Shown here: positions 47,324-54,903 of the stretch, piece after piece
Position numbering within the stretch: the stretch's first letter is position 1
Layout: each line of letters opens with the position of its first letter
Source of the DNA: a virus
Virus record (IMG/VR): IMGVR_UViG_3300028558_000791
Coordinates: 1-64,000 of that record
Reading direction: 5' to 3' (one strand)
DNA: 64,000 nt
Made by a program: the position numbers and the translations under genes
The notes under the pieces: model-generated
What the model saw: only the letters and a program-made list of their open reading frames with translations
Told to the model about the DNA's origin: nothing
Databases searched by the model: none

Positions 47324-47398
47324 GGGGCTATGATGTTAATGGTAGCATAGTTGACTCTTAATCAATCCGTCTGAGTTCGATCCTCAGTGGCCCTACCA
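47324..47398 (+). tRNA. tRNA-Lys(CTT)
   Basis: Acceptor GGGGCTA/TGGCCCT, D stem ATG/CAT, loop CTCTTAA (CTT), T arm CTGAG-TTCGATC-CTCAG, CCA. Matches the phage lysS. Confidence 0.93.
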
Positions 47399-47399
47399 A

Positions 47400-47654
47400 A
47401 TGAAAAGATGCAGTGTTTGCAAAAGAAGCGACGTAGAATTCGGCAAGAATAAGAATAAAAAAGATGGCCTACAAGTTCAATGTAAGATTTGTCAGGCACA
47501 AACTTCTGCAAAACATTATCTTTGTAATAAAGAAAAACAGTTAGAAAGAATTTACGAACGCCGTAATCAGTTAAGGCAATCAATCTTTGATTATTTCAAA
47601 GAGCATCCTTGTGTTGATTGTGGCGAGACTGATCCAATAGTTTTAGAGTATAAT
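47400..47654 (+). pseudogene. HNH-type endonuclease fragment truncated by tRNA-Lys
   Basis: 85 codons before the tRNA: CSVCKRSDVEFG, CKICQAQTS and HPCVDCGETDPIVLEY. The last is the start of the HNH core normally followed by FDHxxG, but here the reading frame runs into tRNA-Lys(TTT) and stops within it at 47693. The nuclease domain is therefore missing. Probably broken by rearrangement at the tRNA. Confidence 0.75.
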
Positions 47655-47731
47655 GGGTCCATAGTGTTAGCGGAGAGCACCACGGTCTTTTAAACCGTCT
47701 AGGCTGGGTTCGAATCCCAGTGGACCTACCA
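47655..47731 (+). tRNA. tRNA-Lys(TTT)
   Basis: Acceptor GGGTCCA/TGGACCT, D stem GTG/CAC, anticodon arm ACGGT-CTTTTAA-ACCGT, T arm CTGGG-TTCGAAT-CCCAG, CCA. Conventional; overlaps the end of the broken HNH frame. Confidence 0.95.
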
Positions 47732-47734
47732 CAT

Positions 47735-47899
47735 ATGAGCAAGCTTATTGAGGGTGAGGACTTCTACTACGATGAAAGTGGTAAGATGGTTCTCACCCAA
47801 GCTTTTTTATTGAGGCGTGGTTACTGCTGTAACTACAGGTGCAAACATTGTCCGTATAAGAAGGTCCCCGATGGAAAAGATAAAGACCACGATAATTAA
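47735..47899 (+). CDS. DUF5522-like small protein
   Basis: 54 residues: DFYYDESGKMVLTQAFLL, then RRGYCCNYRCKHCPY, matching the CC..CRHCPY ending of the DUF5522 family of short Cys-rich bacterial proteins. Starts 3 bp after tRNA-Lys; the next gene overlaps its end in another frame. Confidence 0.65.
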   Translation: MSKLIEGEDFYYDESGKMVLTQAFLLRRGYCCNYRCKHCPYKKVPDGKDKDHDN

Positions 47900-48428
47900 C
47901 CTGTACGGCGGGCCTGGTGCTGGTAAATCTACCTCAGCCGCTTATTTGTATTATCTATTGAAGTGTCAACAAGAAAATGTTGAACTTGTTCGTGAGTATG
48001 TCAAGAACTGGGCCTGGGAAGGTCGAGCGTTCAATGTCTACGATGAACTTTACTTCTTAGGTAAACAGGTTCGACATGAGAGTATGTTGTTCGGCAAAGT
48101 GAAATATATCGTGACTGATGCTCCCGTCTATATGACAGCTTATTATGCCGGCATCTATTGCAGTCAAGGTCTTGCGCAAGGCGTTGAGAAAGCTGCTACG
48201 GCGTTCTATCAGCAAGCCAAGGACGATGGCCACAATCACCTCCACGTCTATTTAAAGCGTCACAGGCCCTATCAGGCTGAGGGGCGTTACCAGTCCGAGA
48301 CTGAAGCGTTGTCCGTTGACTCTGGTGTCTTGGAAATGTTATCTAGACTAGATGTTCCAGTTCTTCATGCCTCACCTGAAGAGGAAGACATGAAGCGAGT
48401 GCTGGAGTTGATTCAGAAAGACGCATAA
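47871..48428 (+). CDS. P-loop kinase-like protein
   Basis: 185 residues. INLYGGPGAGKST is a Walker A; YIVTDAPVYMTAYYAG is the Walker B/acceptor region; KRHRPYQAEGRYQSE is a lid with Arg residues. Related to phage nucleoside or polynucleotide kinase-like ATPases. Substrate unknown; a 5'-end RNA kinase is one possibility given the context. ATG 47871 is preferred because it precedes the P-loop at the usual distance. Confidence 0.65.
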   Translation: MEKIKTTIINLYGGPGAGKSTSAAYLYYLLKCQQENVELVREYVKNWAWEGRAFNVYDELYFLGKQVRHESMLFGKVKYIVTDAPVYMTAYYAGIYCSQGLAQGVEKAATAFYQQAKDDGHNHLHVYLKRHRPYQAEGRYQSETEALSVDSGVLEMLSRLDVPVLHASPEEEDMKRVLELIQKDA

Positions 48429-48429
48429 C

Positions 48430-48843
48430 ATGATTGAAACATTCAAAGACCTTGTGGGTGATGACGCAAAGACGCCCGAAGATATCGATGCAAAACTCAA
48501 AGAGAAGCTTGGTATCGGACTAGATGCAATGGCTGGTGCCCTATGTGACTCTCTCAAGAATAAAGCGGAAGAGGTTGCCGAAGATTGTTTTAGTATTGCT
48601 CCCTACGGAGACTATTCTAAAATGATTGAAGACAAAGCAGAGATGGTTAAGTTCCTCCGAGAGGAGGCGTCTAAGCCAGAACATTGGAAGCTAGACTTCT
48701 TGGAAGTCAAGAAGAAGGAAGATAAACTAATCGAGTTCATCTTCGTAAATTCATCCGTTGATGATGGAGACATTCTCAAAGGATTCGTCTTCGTTGGATT
48801 CAGCGGCATTATCCGTCATGCCTTCGCCCAAATTCACACATGA
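48430..48843 (+). CDS. Hypothetical protein
   Basis: 137 residues, helical first half, beta-rich second half (LIEFIFVNSSVDDGDIL). Starts 1 bp after the kinase-like gene; ends overlapping a lipoprotein start. Unknown. Confidence 0.55.
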   Translation: MIETFKDLVGDDAKTPEDIDAKLKEKLGIGLDAMAGALCDSLKNKAEEVAEDCFSIAPYGDYSKMIEDKAEMVKFLREEASKPEHWKLDFLEVKKKEDKLIEFIFVNSSVDDGDILKGFVFVGFSGIIRHAFAQIHT

Positions 48844-49070
48844 AAATAATTCTATTATGTTTATGCCTCGTTGGTTGTAACGAGGAATCTAGAGAGGGTT
48901 TTAGGAAAGAAGTTTTCCCAACTGTTCATGAAGAGGCCCAGCGCATTACCTATGTGAAGGATACGAGAACAAATCTATGCTTCGTAAGGAATTCAGTACT
49001 TACGGATGTCAATAGTGTTGTTTTCACCAATGTTCCTTGTACGCCAGAGGTAGAGAAATTGATTAGATGA
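48840..49070 (+). CDS. Small lipoprotein
   Basis: 76 residues, signal peptide MKIILLCLCLVGC with lipobox Cys-13, then a short charged domain. ATGA overlap with the preceding gene. Function unknown; phage spanin-like or superinfection lipoproteins have this size, but nothing specific is seen. Confidence 0.65.
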   Translation: MKIILLCLCLVGCNEESREGFRKEVFPTVHEEAQRITYVKDTRTNLCFVRNSVLTDVNSVVFTNVPCTPEVEKLIR

Positions 49071-49082
49071 ATTGGAGAATGT

Positions 49083-49172
49083 ATGATTTTATTGGGTGTT
49101 TCCGCACTAGTCCTTACAGGATTTGCATTCTCTTTGACCTTTGAGTTTGTTTACAAGCTAGTCATTAAATGA
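49083..49172 (+). CDS. 29-residue membrane peptide
   Basis: MILLGVSALVLTGFAFSLTF then EFVYKLVIK: a single transmembrane helix with GGAG 6 bp upstream of the ATG. Short but well placed. Confidence 0.45.
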   Translation: MILLGVSALVLTGFAFSLTFEFVYKLVIK

Positions 49173-49212
49173 CATCTAAGGGTAAGTTTCAATTTTAACC
49201 TGGAGACATATT

Positions 49213-49314
49213 ATGCTTTCTACTTTGACTTTCGTTATGGTAGCATGCTTGTTTGCAGACTTCTGCTACGAAAAAGGTGGCATGTTGGTTGCACTCGTAA
49301 AGAGCAAGCTCTAA
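49213..49314 (+). CDS. 33-residue membrane peptide
   Basis: LSTLTFVMVACLFADFCYEK then a basic tail; one hydrophobic segment. TGGAGAC upstream of the ATG. Function unknown. Confidence 0.45.
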   Translation: MLSTLTFVMVACLFADFCYEKGGMLVALVKSKL

Positions 49315-49324
49315 TTAACTCAAT

Positions 49325-49355
49325 AGAAAGCGCTCTTGATTGGGCACTTTCTATC
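49325..49355 (+). terminator. Terminator-like hairpin
   Basis: AGAAAG/CTTTCT with inner GCTC/GGGC, followed by ATCT; ends the protein-gene block before the Ala tRNA. Confidence 0.5.
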
Positions 49356-49377
49356 TAAACTAAAAAAAATATCAGGG

Positions 49378-49407
49378 TTGACACCTGGCAATAAAGCGTT
49401 ATATTAT
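49378..49407 (+). promoter_or_regulatory. Sigma70-type promoter for tRNA-Ala
   Basis: TTGACA at 49378-49383, 18-bp spacer, TATTAT at ~49402-49407, 13 bp upstream of the tRNA. Confidence 0.65.
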
Positions 49408-49419
49408 GTGACAGGTTAT

Positions 49420-49495
49420 GGGGCATTAGCTCATCTGGGAGAGCGTCTGCTTTGCACGCAGAAGGCGATCGGTTCAAGTCCGATATGCTCCACCA
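49420..49495 (+). tRNA. tRNA-Ala(TGC)
   Basis: Acceptor GGGGCAT/ATGCTCC, loop TTTGCAC (TGC), T arm ATCGG-TTCAAGT-CCGAT, CCA. Conventional. Confidence 0.95.
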
Positions 49496-49605
49496 TAACT
49501 GACTGGTCAAGTACGAAACAGAATTCAATTCGCGAATGTTTCAATAGTTACTTGAACCAGCCTCAGTAAAATTTTGAGTCTCACCCAAGAGATTCTACAA
49601 GTCCT

Positions 49606-49713
49606 GGACATGACTTGGATTCGGAAACTGTCCGGTAATGGGAACATGGTGTAATATAAACACGAGGCCGTAACTGGCTTAGTTCCAGGTGAAACTCCTG
49701 GTGTCATCCACCA
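49606..49713 (+). tRNA. tRNA-like with altered T-loop and class II arm
   Basis: GGA(CA)TGAC/GTCATCC acceptor with a 2-nt bulge, anticodon-like arm GTGT-AATATAA-ACAC, variable arm GCC-GTAACT-GGC, T arm CCAGG-TGAAACT-CCTGG, A-CCA. D region enlarged. The rest of 49496-49844 holds hairpins GCTGG/CCAGC, CACTA/TAGTG and TCCTAA/TTAGGA but no gene. Confidence 0.5.
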
Positions 49714-49844
49714 TCGAGCTGGCATATCCAGCAGAACTGAAGTCTGCGGAAGCTTCAGCGAAGATTAACAAAAAGCGCAACCAAACACTATACATCAGCG
49801 TAGTGTAATCCTAAAAGAGTAATATGCAATTAGGAAGCTGATAT

Positions 49845-49920
49845 GGGGCCTTAGCTCAATTGGGAGAGCGTCACGCTGGCAGTGTGAAGGTCGCGGGTTC
49901 GACCCCCGCAGGCTCCACCA
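49845..49920 (+). tRNA. tRNA-Ala(GGC)
   Basis: Acceptor GGGGCCT/AGGCTCC, loop CTGGCAG (GGC), T arm GCGGG-TTCGACC-CCCGC, CCA. Confidence 0.95.
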
Positions 49921-50000
49921 TCAAGTTTGTTTGAACATCTCCGTCTAACGGAGTGAACGTTGTCAGCGGCTGGTATGATAGCTCCAGCAACAAATTTGAT
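49920..50000 (+). ncRNA. Three-way-junction RNA candidate
   Basis: ATCAAGTTTGTT pairs with AACAAATTTGAT over 12 bp (one G-T), enclosing two hairpins, CTCCGT-CTA-ACGGAG and GCTGG...CCAGC. Lies directly after tRNA-Ala. Long perfect closing stem makes it more convincing than most spacer folds. Confidence 0.55.
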
Positions 50001-50072
50001 TGGTAGTTGCATTGTAACAGATGCTCTGGGTCCTTGGGAAAATGACCCGGTGAAAATAAACTGTCCCTAGTT

Positions 50073-50149
50073 GGGTCTTTTGATGTAAAGGCTGGCCTCT
50101 AGACTTTAGTGCTAGAGGACATCGGGTTCGACTCCCGAATGATCCGCCA
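50073..50149 (+). tRNA. tRNA-like, apparent anticodon TTA
   Basis: T arm TCGGG-TTCGACT-CCCGA, ATGATCC, G, CCA; 5' strand GGGTCTT pairs 6 of 7. Anticodon stem CTCTAG/CTAGAG around ACTTTAGTG; centred, the loop is CTTTAGT with TTA at 34-36, which would read UAA stop. The D arm is poor. Probably not a working suppressor. Confidence 0.55.
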
Positions 50150-50347
50150 ATGCTTTAGTGGCACTACGTTTGTGGATTTTGTAATGGAATCCCGCAGAAA
50201 CTTGGTGTATTACGTTACCAAGTAGCAAACCATCGCAAGGTGTAAGGCTAGGTCATTACGGCGTGTTTTATGCTTCGCAATTCGAAATAATCTCTGCTGG
50301 CTGTCTTCCGCGGCTGCAAACAAAGAATACTGGCACGGACAGAGAAC

Positions 50348-50908
50348 ATGGTGAAATTCCATGGCGAAGCACCATTAGTTGTTATAGGTAGCTCAATGAA
50401 TCACGATCCGATTACAGTTAAGCTAACCGCCATTGAAAAAAGAGTTGCCATTCTAGTTGGAGATACTAGAACATCAGTATCTAAAGATGATGATGATCGT
50501 CCTGATGCTCATGGTTTAGAGGCTACCAGAGAAGAGGGTCAGAAGATCGATAGACAGGGAGCTACTGCGGAATCAGCTTTCGCCAAGCATCTCAATGTAT
50601 ATTGGTGTGGCTCTGTCAATACTTTCAAGAGCGAGAAGGATGTAGGATCTGTTTTTGAAGTAAGATCCATCGATTCTTTCAAAAAGTCCTTGATTGTTAG
50701 GGCTGATGATGCAGATGATGCGTATTTCGTTTGTGTTGCAGTTCTTGATGATGCCTGTTATATTATGGGCTACCTTCTTGGTAAAGACGCTAAGAAGGGC
50801 AAGTGGTTACGAGATGTCAATGGCCGAGAGCCATCCTTCTTTGTCCCCGTAGATTTTTTGAGAGATCCGCGAGAACTGAAAGATTTGTACTTAAAGATAA
50901 AGAAATAA
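50348..50908 (+). CDS. Hypothetical phage protein, possible nuclease fold
   Basis: 186 residues. GATAESAFAKHLN, then DVGSVFEVRSID and the final segment (YFVCVAVLDDACYIMGYLLG) follow the pattern E...AFAK...D.G..EVR.. seen in phage proteins suspected of a PD-(D/E)XK-like fold. Similar in outline to the 46665 product. Tentative. Confidence 0.55.
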   Translation: MVKFHGEAPLVVIGSSMNHDPITVKLTAIEKRVAILVGDTRTSVSKDDDDRPDAHGLEATREEGQKIDRQGATAESAFAKHLNVYWCGSVNTFKSEKDVGSVFEVRSIDSFKKSLIVRADDADDAYFVCVAVLDDACYIMGYLLGKDAKKGKWLRDVNGREPSFFVPVDFLRDPRELKDLYLKIKK

Positions 50909-51051
50909 TCAAATAAACTACGCAAATGCTTGTATAGGGTTACAAACCCTATCCTCTATGGAGAACGGAGGGCTCATCATGAGCGGTAAAAGTAGAAAAG
51001 GTAACAGAGAATCCTAAGAAAGATACGCTGTCACAGCGTCTATCAGACCAT

Positions 51052-51405
51052 ATGGCCAAGGTATTTAGAACCTGGGCCTTCGTAGCCACTCAAATAGCTT
51101 TTGTAGCCTCTTGGTTTGGCGCACACCACTTCTTCCCACTGCAAGTATCTTTTGATGTCTTGCAGATTTTGCTTCTTACAGAAGGGTGTTGTATCGGTTC
51201 GGTTTTTCTAATGCATCAACACAATGAGCATTCTCTAGATCGTCGCATTGCTCTCAACGATTACATCGTTGATTGTCAGATTCGAAAAGATGTAAAAGAG
51301 TTACTCAAGGACGCAGAAAAGAAAAACAATTTCTGGTGTAATGGATGCGGGGAACCACGATATAAATGTTGCTGCAATGAGCGCTCCCAAGCTCATCAAA
51401 GCTAA
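51052..51405 (+). CDS. DUF1003/low-affinity iron permease-like membrane protein
   Basis: 117 residues: two transmembrane helices (AFVATQIAFVASWFGAHHFF; FDVLQILLLTEGCCIGSVFL) then HQHNEHSLDRRIALNDY, the QN.QS..DR...DY pattern of DUF1003-type proteins, and a C-terminal Cys cluster (CNGCGEPRYKCCC). No clear ribosome site. A hairpin ACGCTG/CAGCGT precedes it. Confidence 0.55.
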   Translation: MAKVFRTWAFVATQIAFVASWFGAHHFFPLQVSFDVLQILLLTEGCCIGSVFLMHQHNEHSLDRRIALNDYIVDCQIRKDVKELLKDAEKKNNFWCNGCGEPRYKCCCNERSQAHQS

Positions 51406-51442
51406 GGGTTTCTATGTATATTGATATATACTTGTTACCTAT

Positions 51443-51516
51443 TCAGGAATCGTCTAATGGTAGGACGCGGGCCTTTGACTCCCGATATGCTGGTTCGAAT
51501 CCAGACTCCTGAGCCA
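51443..51516 (+). tRNA. tRNA-Gln(TTG)
   Basis: Acceptor TCAGGAA/CTCCTGA (6 of 7), D stem GTC/GAC, anticodon loop CTTTGAC (TTG), T-loop TTCGAAT, CCA. Confidence 0.9.
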
Positions 51517-51523
51517 GAACCAT

Positions 51524-51597
51524 TCAGGGTTCGTCTAATGGTAGGACAGCAGACTCTGACTCTGCTTATCGAGGTTCGAATCCTTGCCCCTGAGCCA
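51524..51597 (+). tRNA. tRNA-Gln(CTG)
   Basis: Acceptor TCAGGGT/CCCCTGA, anticodon arm GCAGA-CTCTGAC-TCTGC (CTG), T-loop TTCGAAT, CCA. Similar to its two neighbours, so a local duplication. Confidence 0.9.
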
Positions 51598-51603
51598 GTT
51601 TAT

Positions 51604-51677
51604 TCGGGATTCGTCCAATGGCAGGACAACGGTCTCTGAAGCCGCTAATAGGAGTTCGAATCTCTTATCCCGAACCA
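51604..51677 (+). tRNA. tRNA-Gln(CTG), third Gln-type copy
   Basis: Acceptor TCGGGAT/ATCCCGA, D stem GTCC/GGAC, loop CTCTGAA (CTG), T arm AGGAG-TTCGAAT-CTCTT, CCA. Confidence 0.88.
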
Positions 51678-51698
51678 GTAACAATAGTTACATAATAT

Positions 51699-51776
51699 AG
51701 CAGTATAGAGCAGTCCGGTAGCTCGTCAGGTTCATACCCTGAAGGTCACGTGGTTCAAATCCCGTTACTGCAACCA
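51699..51776 (+). tRNA. Initiator-type tRNA-Met(CAT)
   Basis: A1-A72 mismatch at the acceptor end and A11-U24 in the D stem (GAGC/GCTC) are initiator features; anticodon arm TCAGG-TTCATAC-CCTGA, CCA. Only part of the GGG/CCC initiator anticodon-stem signature is present. Confidence 0.8.
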
Positions 51777-51778
51777 TA

Positions 51779-51855
51779 TGCGGAAGAGTGAAACGGCTTC
51801 CACGCAGGTCTCATAAGCCAGCAACACCAGGTTCGACTCCTGTGTTCCGCACCCA
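51779..51855 (+). tRNA. tRNA-Met/Ile2(CAT)
   Basis: Acceptor TGCGGAA/TTCCGCA, D stem GTG/CAC, loop CTCATAA (CAT), T stem with one bulged C, C73-CCA. Elongator Met or lysidine-type Ile cannot be separated by eye. Confidence 0.8.
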
Positions 51856-51877
51856 CTCAAACAGATATTAAGTTGTC

Positions 51878-52288
51878 TTGGATCCTTTAGCAAAACTTAT
51901 ACTCAACGCCCTTAAGTGTCCCATCTGTCAGTCTAGATTAGACTTACTCGATTGGAAAGACCACATACCAGGACCCAAGTATAATTTCACTTGCTCTTCT
52001 AATTGGGAGCACTATCGTATCTTCTTTGTACATTGGGAACCAGTGTGCAGAGTTGAATACGAAACAGTAATTGTTTACGAAGGTAAACACCAATATCGAA
52101 TAACTCAGTATGGTATGCCTGACCGTACTGAGATTTTTATTCATGATGTCGATGCCGAAAATCGAATCATTGATAACCGTAGTAAAACCAATAATAAGTT
52201 TTCCTATGAGAAAAAGCTTTTTGATTTCGCAAATACTACTCGCGAAAAAGTTGTGAATAGAGTTAGAACCATTCTGGTTTTCTCGTAA
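51878..52288 (+). CDS. Hypothetical protein with N-terminal CPIC zinc site
   Basis: 136 residues from a TTG start (no ATG nearby). CPICQSRLDLL, and a later Cys pair, suggest a partial zinc site; the rest is beta-rich. No family recognised. Follows the end of the tRNA array by 22 bp. Confidence 0.5.
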   Translation: MDPLAKLILNALKCPICQSRLDLLDWKDHIPGPKYNFTCSSNWEHYRIFFVHWEPVCRVEYETVIVYEGKHQYRITQYGMPDRTEIFIHDVDAENRIIDNRSKTNNKFSYEKKLFDFANTTREKVVNRVRTILVFS

Positions 52289-52309
52289 TTTGTCTCCTCG
52301 GAGAATGCT

Positions 52310-53233
52310 ATGTCCACTAAGAATCTCGCCCGTACCGTCATTGAAGGCGGTCGTCATAAGGGCAACAAATGGGATCGTCACTACTCAAACGCAGAAGAAC
52401 GCGCCCATCTCAGAAACTATATGCAGGAAGTTCGTCAAGACCCTGACAACTATGATGCTTACGATATTGAACCTCGTCAGCACGTTTACAAAGGTTTCGA
52501 TGATAAACTTGGCCCTATCTATCGTTGGTTAGACCGTCAGGTTGGTCGTCCTTGGGATGAAGTTCGTTCCGACGTTACCAAAACTTTTGACACTCGTACC
52601 ACGGCTGGCCGTCACATTGTCTACGATCATATGCTACAATCTGTTGAGGTAACTCCAGATGTCAGGCGCCGATATTATTCCAATCCAGATGATCCAACAA
52701 CCTCTTATTCTAAGCATGATTTCTATGTAGATGATGATGGGTTCTTACAGAAAAAGCGTTACCTTGGCCGCCGCTATGCTCGCGAAAAGGTACCACCATT
52801 TGATATTAACCAGATTTCCAATTGGCTCAACGGCAAAATCGTTGGCAAGGTTGGCAACAAATTCTTCTGGTTTGTCCCCGCCACCAAGAGCAAGAAGGGT
52901 GGTTACAGCCACATCTGGGCTACTGAATGGCACCGTGGCAGCTACTATGCTCCAACTGGTCCTCAGTTCTTATACCTCTCTTATGAGCCTGTGCACAAGA
53001 CAGACTCGGCTGGTCGGGCCATTATTGGTGAAGATGGTAAGATGATTGTCATTGGCCGCACTGCTAAGTGGGTTCGTGCCAGTACCCCAACTCTTCGTCA
53101 GGATCGCAAGCTTAATCCAAAAGAATTGGATTACTGGAACTCTTTGCCAGAGTATTATCAGACTAAAATCCTTCAGCTTTCGCCGGGTTATCCAAAGCCT
53201 CCGAAGAGAGATTCTTGGGGATATTACTACTAA
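52310..53233 (+). CDS. Conserved hypothetical protein (ARTVIEGGR family)
   Basis: 307 residues. LARTVIEGGRHKGNKWDRH, GPIYRWLDRQVGRPWDEV and TRTTAGRHIVYDH recall a conserved hypothetical family that I associate with Myxococcota and large phages. No function known. Strongly basic, probably nucleic-acid or ribosome-associated. Confidence 0.6.
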   Translation: MSTKNLARTVIEGGRHKGNKWDRHYSNAEERAHLRNYMQEVRQDPDNYDAYDIEPRQHVYKGFDDKLGPIYRWLDRQVGRPWDEVRSDVTKTFDTRTTAGRHIVYDHMLQSVEVTPDVRRRYYSNPDDPTTSYSKHDFYVDDDGFLQKKRYLGRRYAREKVPPFDINQISNWLNGKIVGKVGNKFFWFVPATKSKKGGYSHIWATEWHRGSYYAPTGPQFLYLSYEPVHKTDSAGRAIIGEDGKMIVIGRTAKWVRASTPTLRQDRKLNPKELDYWNSLPEYYQTKILQLSPGYPKPPKRDSWGYYY

Positions 53234-53248
53234 TTTCACATCTTCTTT

Positions 53249-53770
53249 ATGAAGGTGCATGGTCCTTACAAGAGAAAAGATGGTCGTCAAATTGTTATCG
53301 TCATAGAAGATGACGGAACAAAACGTACTATTTCATATCCAAAATGGCTTCTAGAATTGCAATTAGGCCGCAGGCTTGACCCAAATCTAGAAACCGTTGA
53401 CCATATTGATTCTAATTTCGATAATAATAATTTCGAGAATCTAAGAATCATGCCGCGTAATGAACACTCTCGTGAAGATACTAGGCGTGTCAAGCATGTG
53501 AAGTTTGATTGTGCCTGGTGTAAAAAGGAATTCGAACGTAGCCCACGTCTCATTAGAGATAAAGCACGTAAGAATAAGGCAGGCCCATTCTGTTCTAGAC
53601 AGTGTGCCGGCAAGTACAGTCGAAAGTTACAACTTAAATTGATTGACAAATTCGACACCCAGCCGGTCATTGATTCGGAATATTATAAGAAGAAATACGT
53701 GAAAGCGTTTTCTTCGATCATTGACAGCGACTCTCTAATTGATTATCTTTGTGACGTTTGGGAAGAATAA
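53249..53770 (+). CDS. HNH homing-type endonuclease
   Basis: 173 residues. VDHIDSNFDNNNFENLRIM is the HNH core (H..N..N), then CAWCKKEF...FCSRQCAGKYS zinc finger. Likely a free-standing homing nuclease. Confidence 0.85.
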   Translation: MKVHGPYKRKDGRQIVIVIEDDGTKRTISYPKWLLELQLGRRLDPNLETVDHIDSNFDNNNFENLRIMPRNEHSREDTRRVKHVKFDCAWCKKEFERSPRLIRDKARKNKAGPFCSRQCAGKYSRKLQLKLIDKFDTQPVIDSEYYKKKYVKAFSSIIDSDSLIDYLCDVWEE

Positions 53771-53780
53771 AGATCTTCAT

Positions 53781-53809
53781 TTGACATTTGATAAGTGCCG
53801 ACATATGTT
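53781..53809 (+). promoter_or_regulatory. Sigma70-type promoter for the OmpA-like gene
   Basis: TTGACA (53781-53786), 17-bp spacer, TATGTT (53804-53809), 44 bp before the ATG at 53853. Confidence 0.75.
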
Positions 53810-53852
53810 GTGCGATGGTTGTTATGACCTACAACAAAAGGAAGCAAAATCA

Positions 53853-54890
53853 ATGAAGAAATTTTTGAAAGTATTTAGTGCTGCTCTATTGGGGGCAGGA
53901 TTATTTGCATTACCTTCTTTGGCGCATGCCCAAGAAGTTACTCTTAGAGTAGAGCCTGGTGTAGCTATTCCGCTCACTAACCCGCAAGCTCAGCGATTCG
54001 ATGTTGGTGGCGCAGTTGCCGTCAAGCCAGAGATTGGTATTGGACCCTATTTTAGTGTGGGTCCCCAGTTAACCTATATGGTTTTACCCTCTTCCGTTTC
54101 CGGCGTTGATGCCGGAACTGCATTAAGCCTTGGTGCTTTTGCACGTGTAAAGAGACCACATGATTACGCACATAACCCTGGCACTGGTTTCGATGCAGTC
54201 TCTCCTTGGATTGACGGCGATGCAGGATATGTTCGCACAGATTCTCTAGATCGTTTTAACTGGTCTGTTGCTGTTGGAGCTTCTGTTCCAACCAGTGATA
54301 GTCGATGGTTATGGGTTGGTCCATTCGCACGCTTCAATGATATTCATGAGGCATACGATAAGGCTGGCACTAATACCAATAATGCCAAGACTTTGATTCT
54401 TGGACTGAGCTTTGAACTTGGCGCGGCTGCAAAGCGTGTTGAAGAGCCAAAGCCAGTTGCTCCGCCGCCTCCTGCACCTCCACCAATTGTAGAACAACCA
54501 AAGAAGGTTGAACCACTTCCTCCACCACCTCCGGTTGAGATTGTCAAGTTCAAGCCTCGTATTCAGTTCGCTTGGGACTCTGCAATTCTAGATTCAACAC
54601 AGACCACTGCATTAGCCGGTGTTGTCAAGTCTCTCTTAGCCGACAAGACTTATAATGTCAAAATTGAAGGCCATGCGTCTTCTGAAGGGCAAGTAGAGCA
54701 TAACAACAAGTTAGCTCAAAAGAGAGCTGATGCAGTTCGTAACTTCCTTATTGCCAATGGTGTCGATGGGAAGCGTTTGACCGCAACGGGATTCGGGTCT
54801 AAGGTTCCAGTTGCCGATAACAAGACTGAAGCTGGACGTATTCAAAATCGTCGAGTTGAGTTTGATGTTTCATTCGTAGTGGTAAAGTAA
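53853..54890 (+). CDS. OmpA-family outer-membrane protein
   Basis: 345 residues. Signal peptide (KKFLKVFSAALLGAGLFA, cleaved after AHA), an eight-strand barrel-like domain (~28-200), a Pro-rich linker, and an OmpA/MotB peptidoglycan-binding domain: IEGHASSEGQVEHN, then LAQKRADAVRNFLIANGV and NRRVEFDV. It would join the outer membrane to peptidoglycan in a Gram-negative cell. Unusual cargo for a phage; it may alter the host surface. Confidence 0.85.
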   Translation: MKKFLKVFSAALLGAGLFALPSLAHAQEVTLRVEPGVAIPLTNPQAQRFDVGGAVAVKPEIGIGPYFSVGPQLTYMVLPSSVSGVDAGTALSLGAFARVKRPHDYAHNPGTGFDAVSPWIDGDAGYVRTDSLDRFNWSVAVGASVPTSDSRWLWVGPFARFNDIHEAYDKAGTNTNNAKTLILGLSFELGAAAKRVEEPKPVAPPPPAPPPIVEQPKKVEPLPPPPPVEIVKFKPRIQFAWDSAILDSTQTTALAGVVKSLLADKTYNVKIEGHASSEGQVEHNNKLAQKRADAVRNFLIANGVDGKRLTATGFGSKVPVADNKTEAGRIQNRRVEFDVSFVVVK

Positions 54891-54903
54891 AGAGGTTAAA
54901 GCA

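Noticed and set aside
50073-50149. Whole-genome stop-codon recoding
   Set aside because: TAA, TGA and TAG all end genes throughout the window with normal-length products, so one apparent TTA anticodon is not evidence of recoding.
50915-50960. A further spacer-element copy (CAAATGC...GGGTTACA)
   Set aside because: The left half resembles E3 but no matching right half follows; it instead forms an ATAGGGTT/AACCCTAT hairpin.
50958-51017. A 12-19-codon gene with strong ribosome site (ATG near 50958 or 50979)
   Set aside because: Too short to separate from chance; no hydrophobic or conserved feature.
41562-51855. CRISPR array
   Set aside because: The repeats are tRNA T-arms and the six-copy spacer element; there is no regular repeat-spacer pattern and no cas gene.
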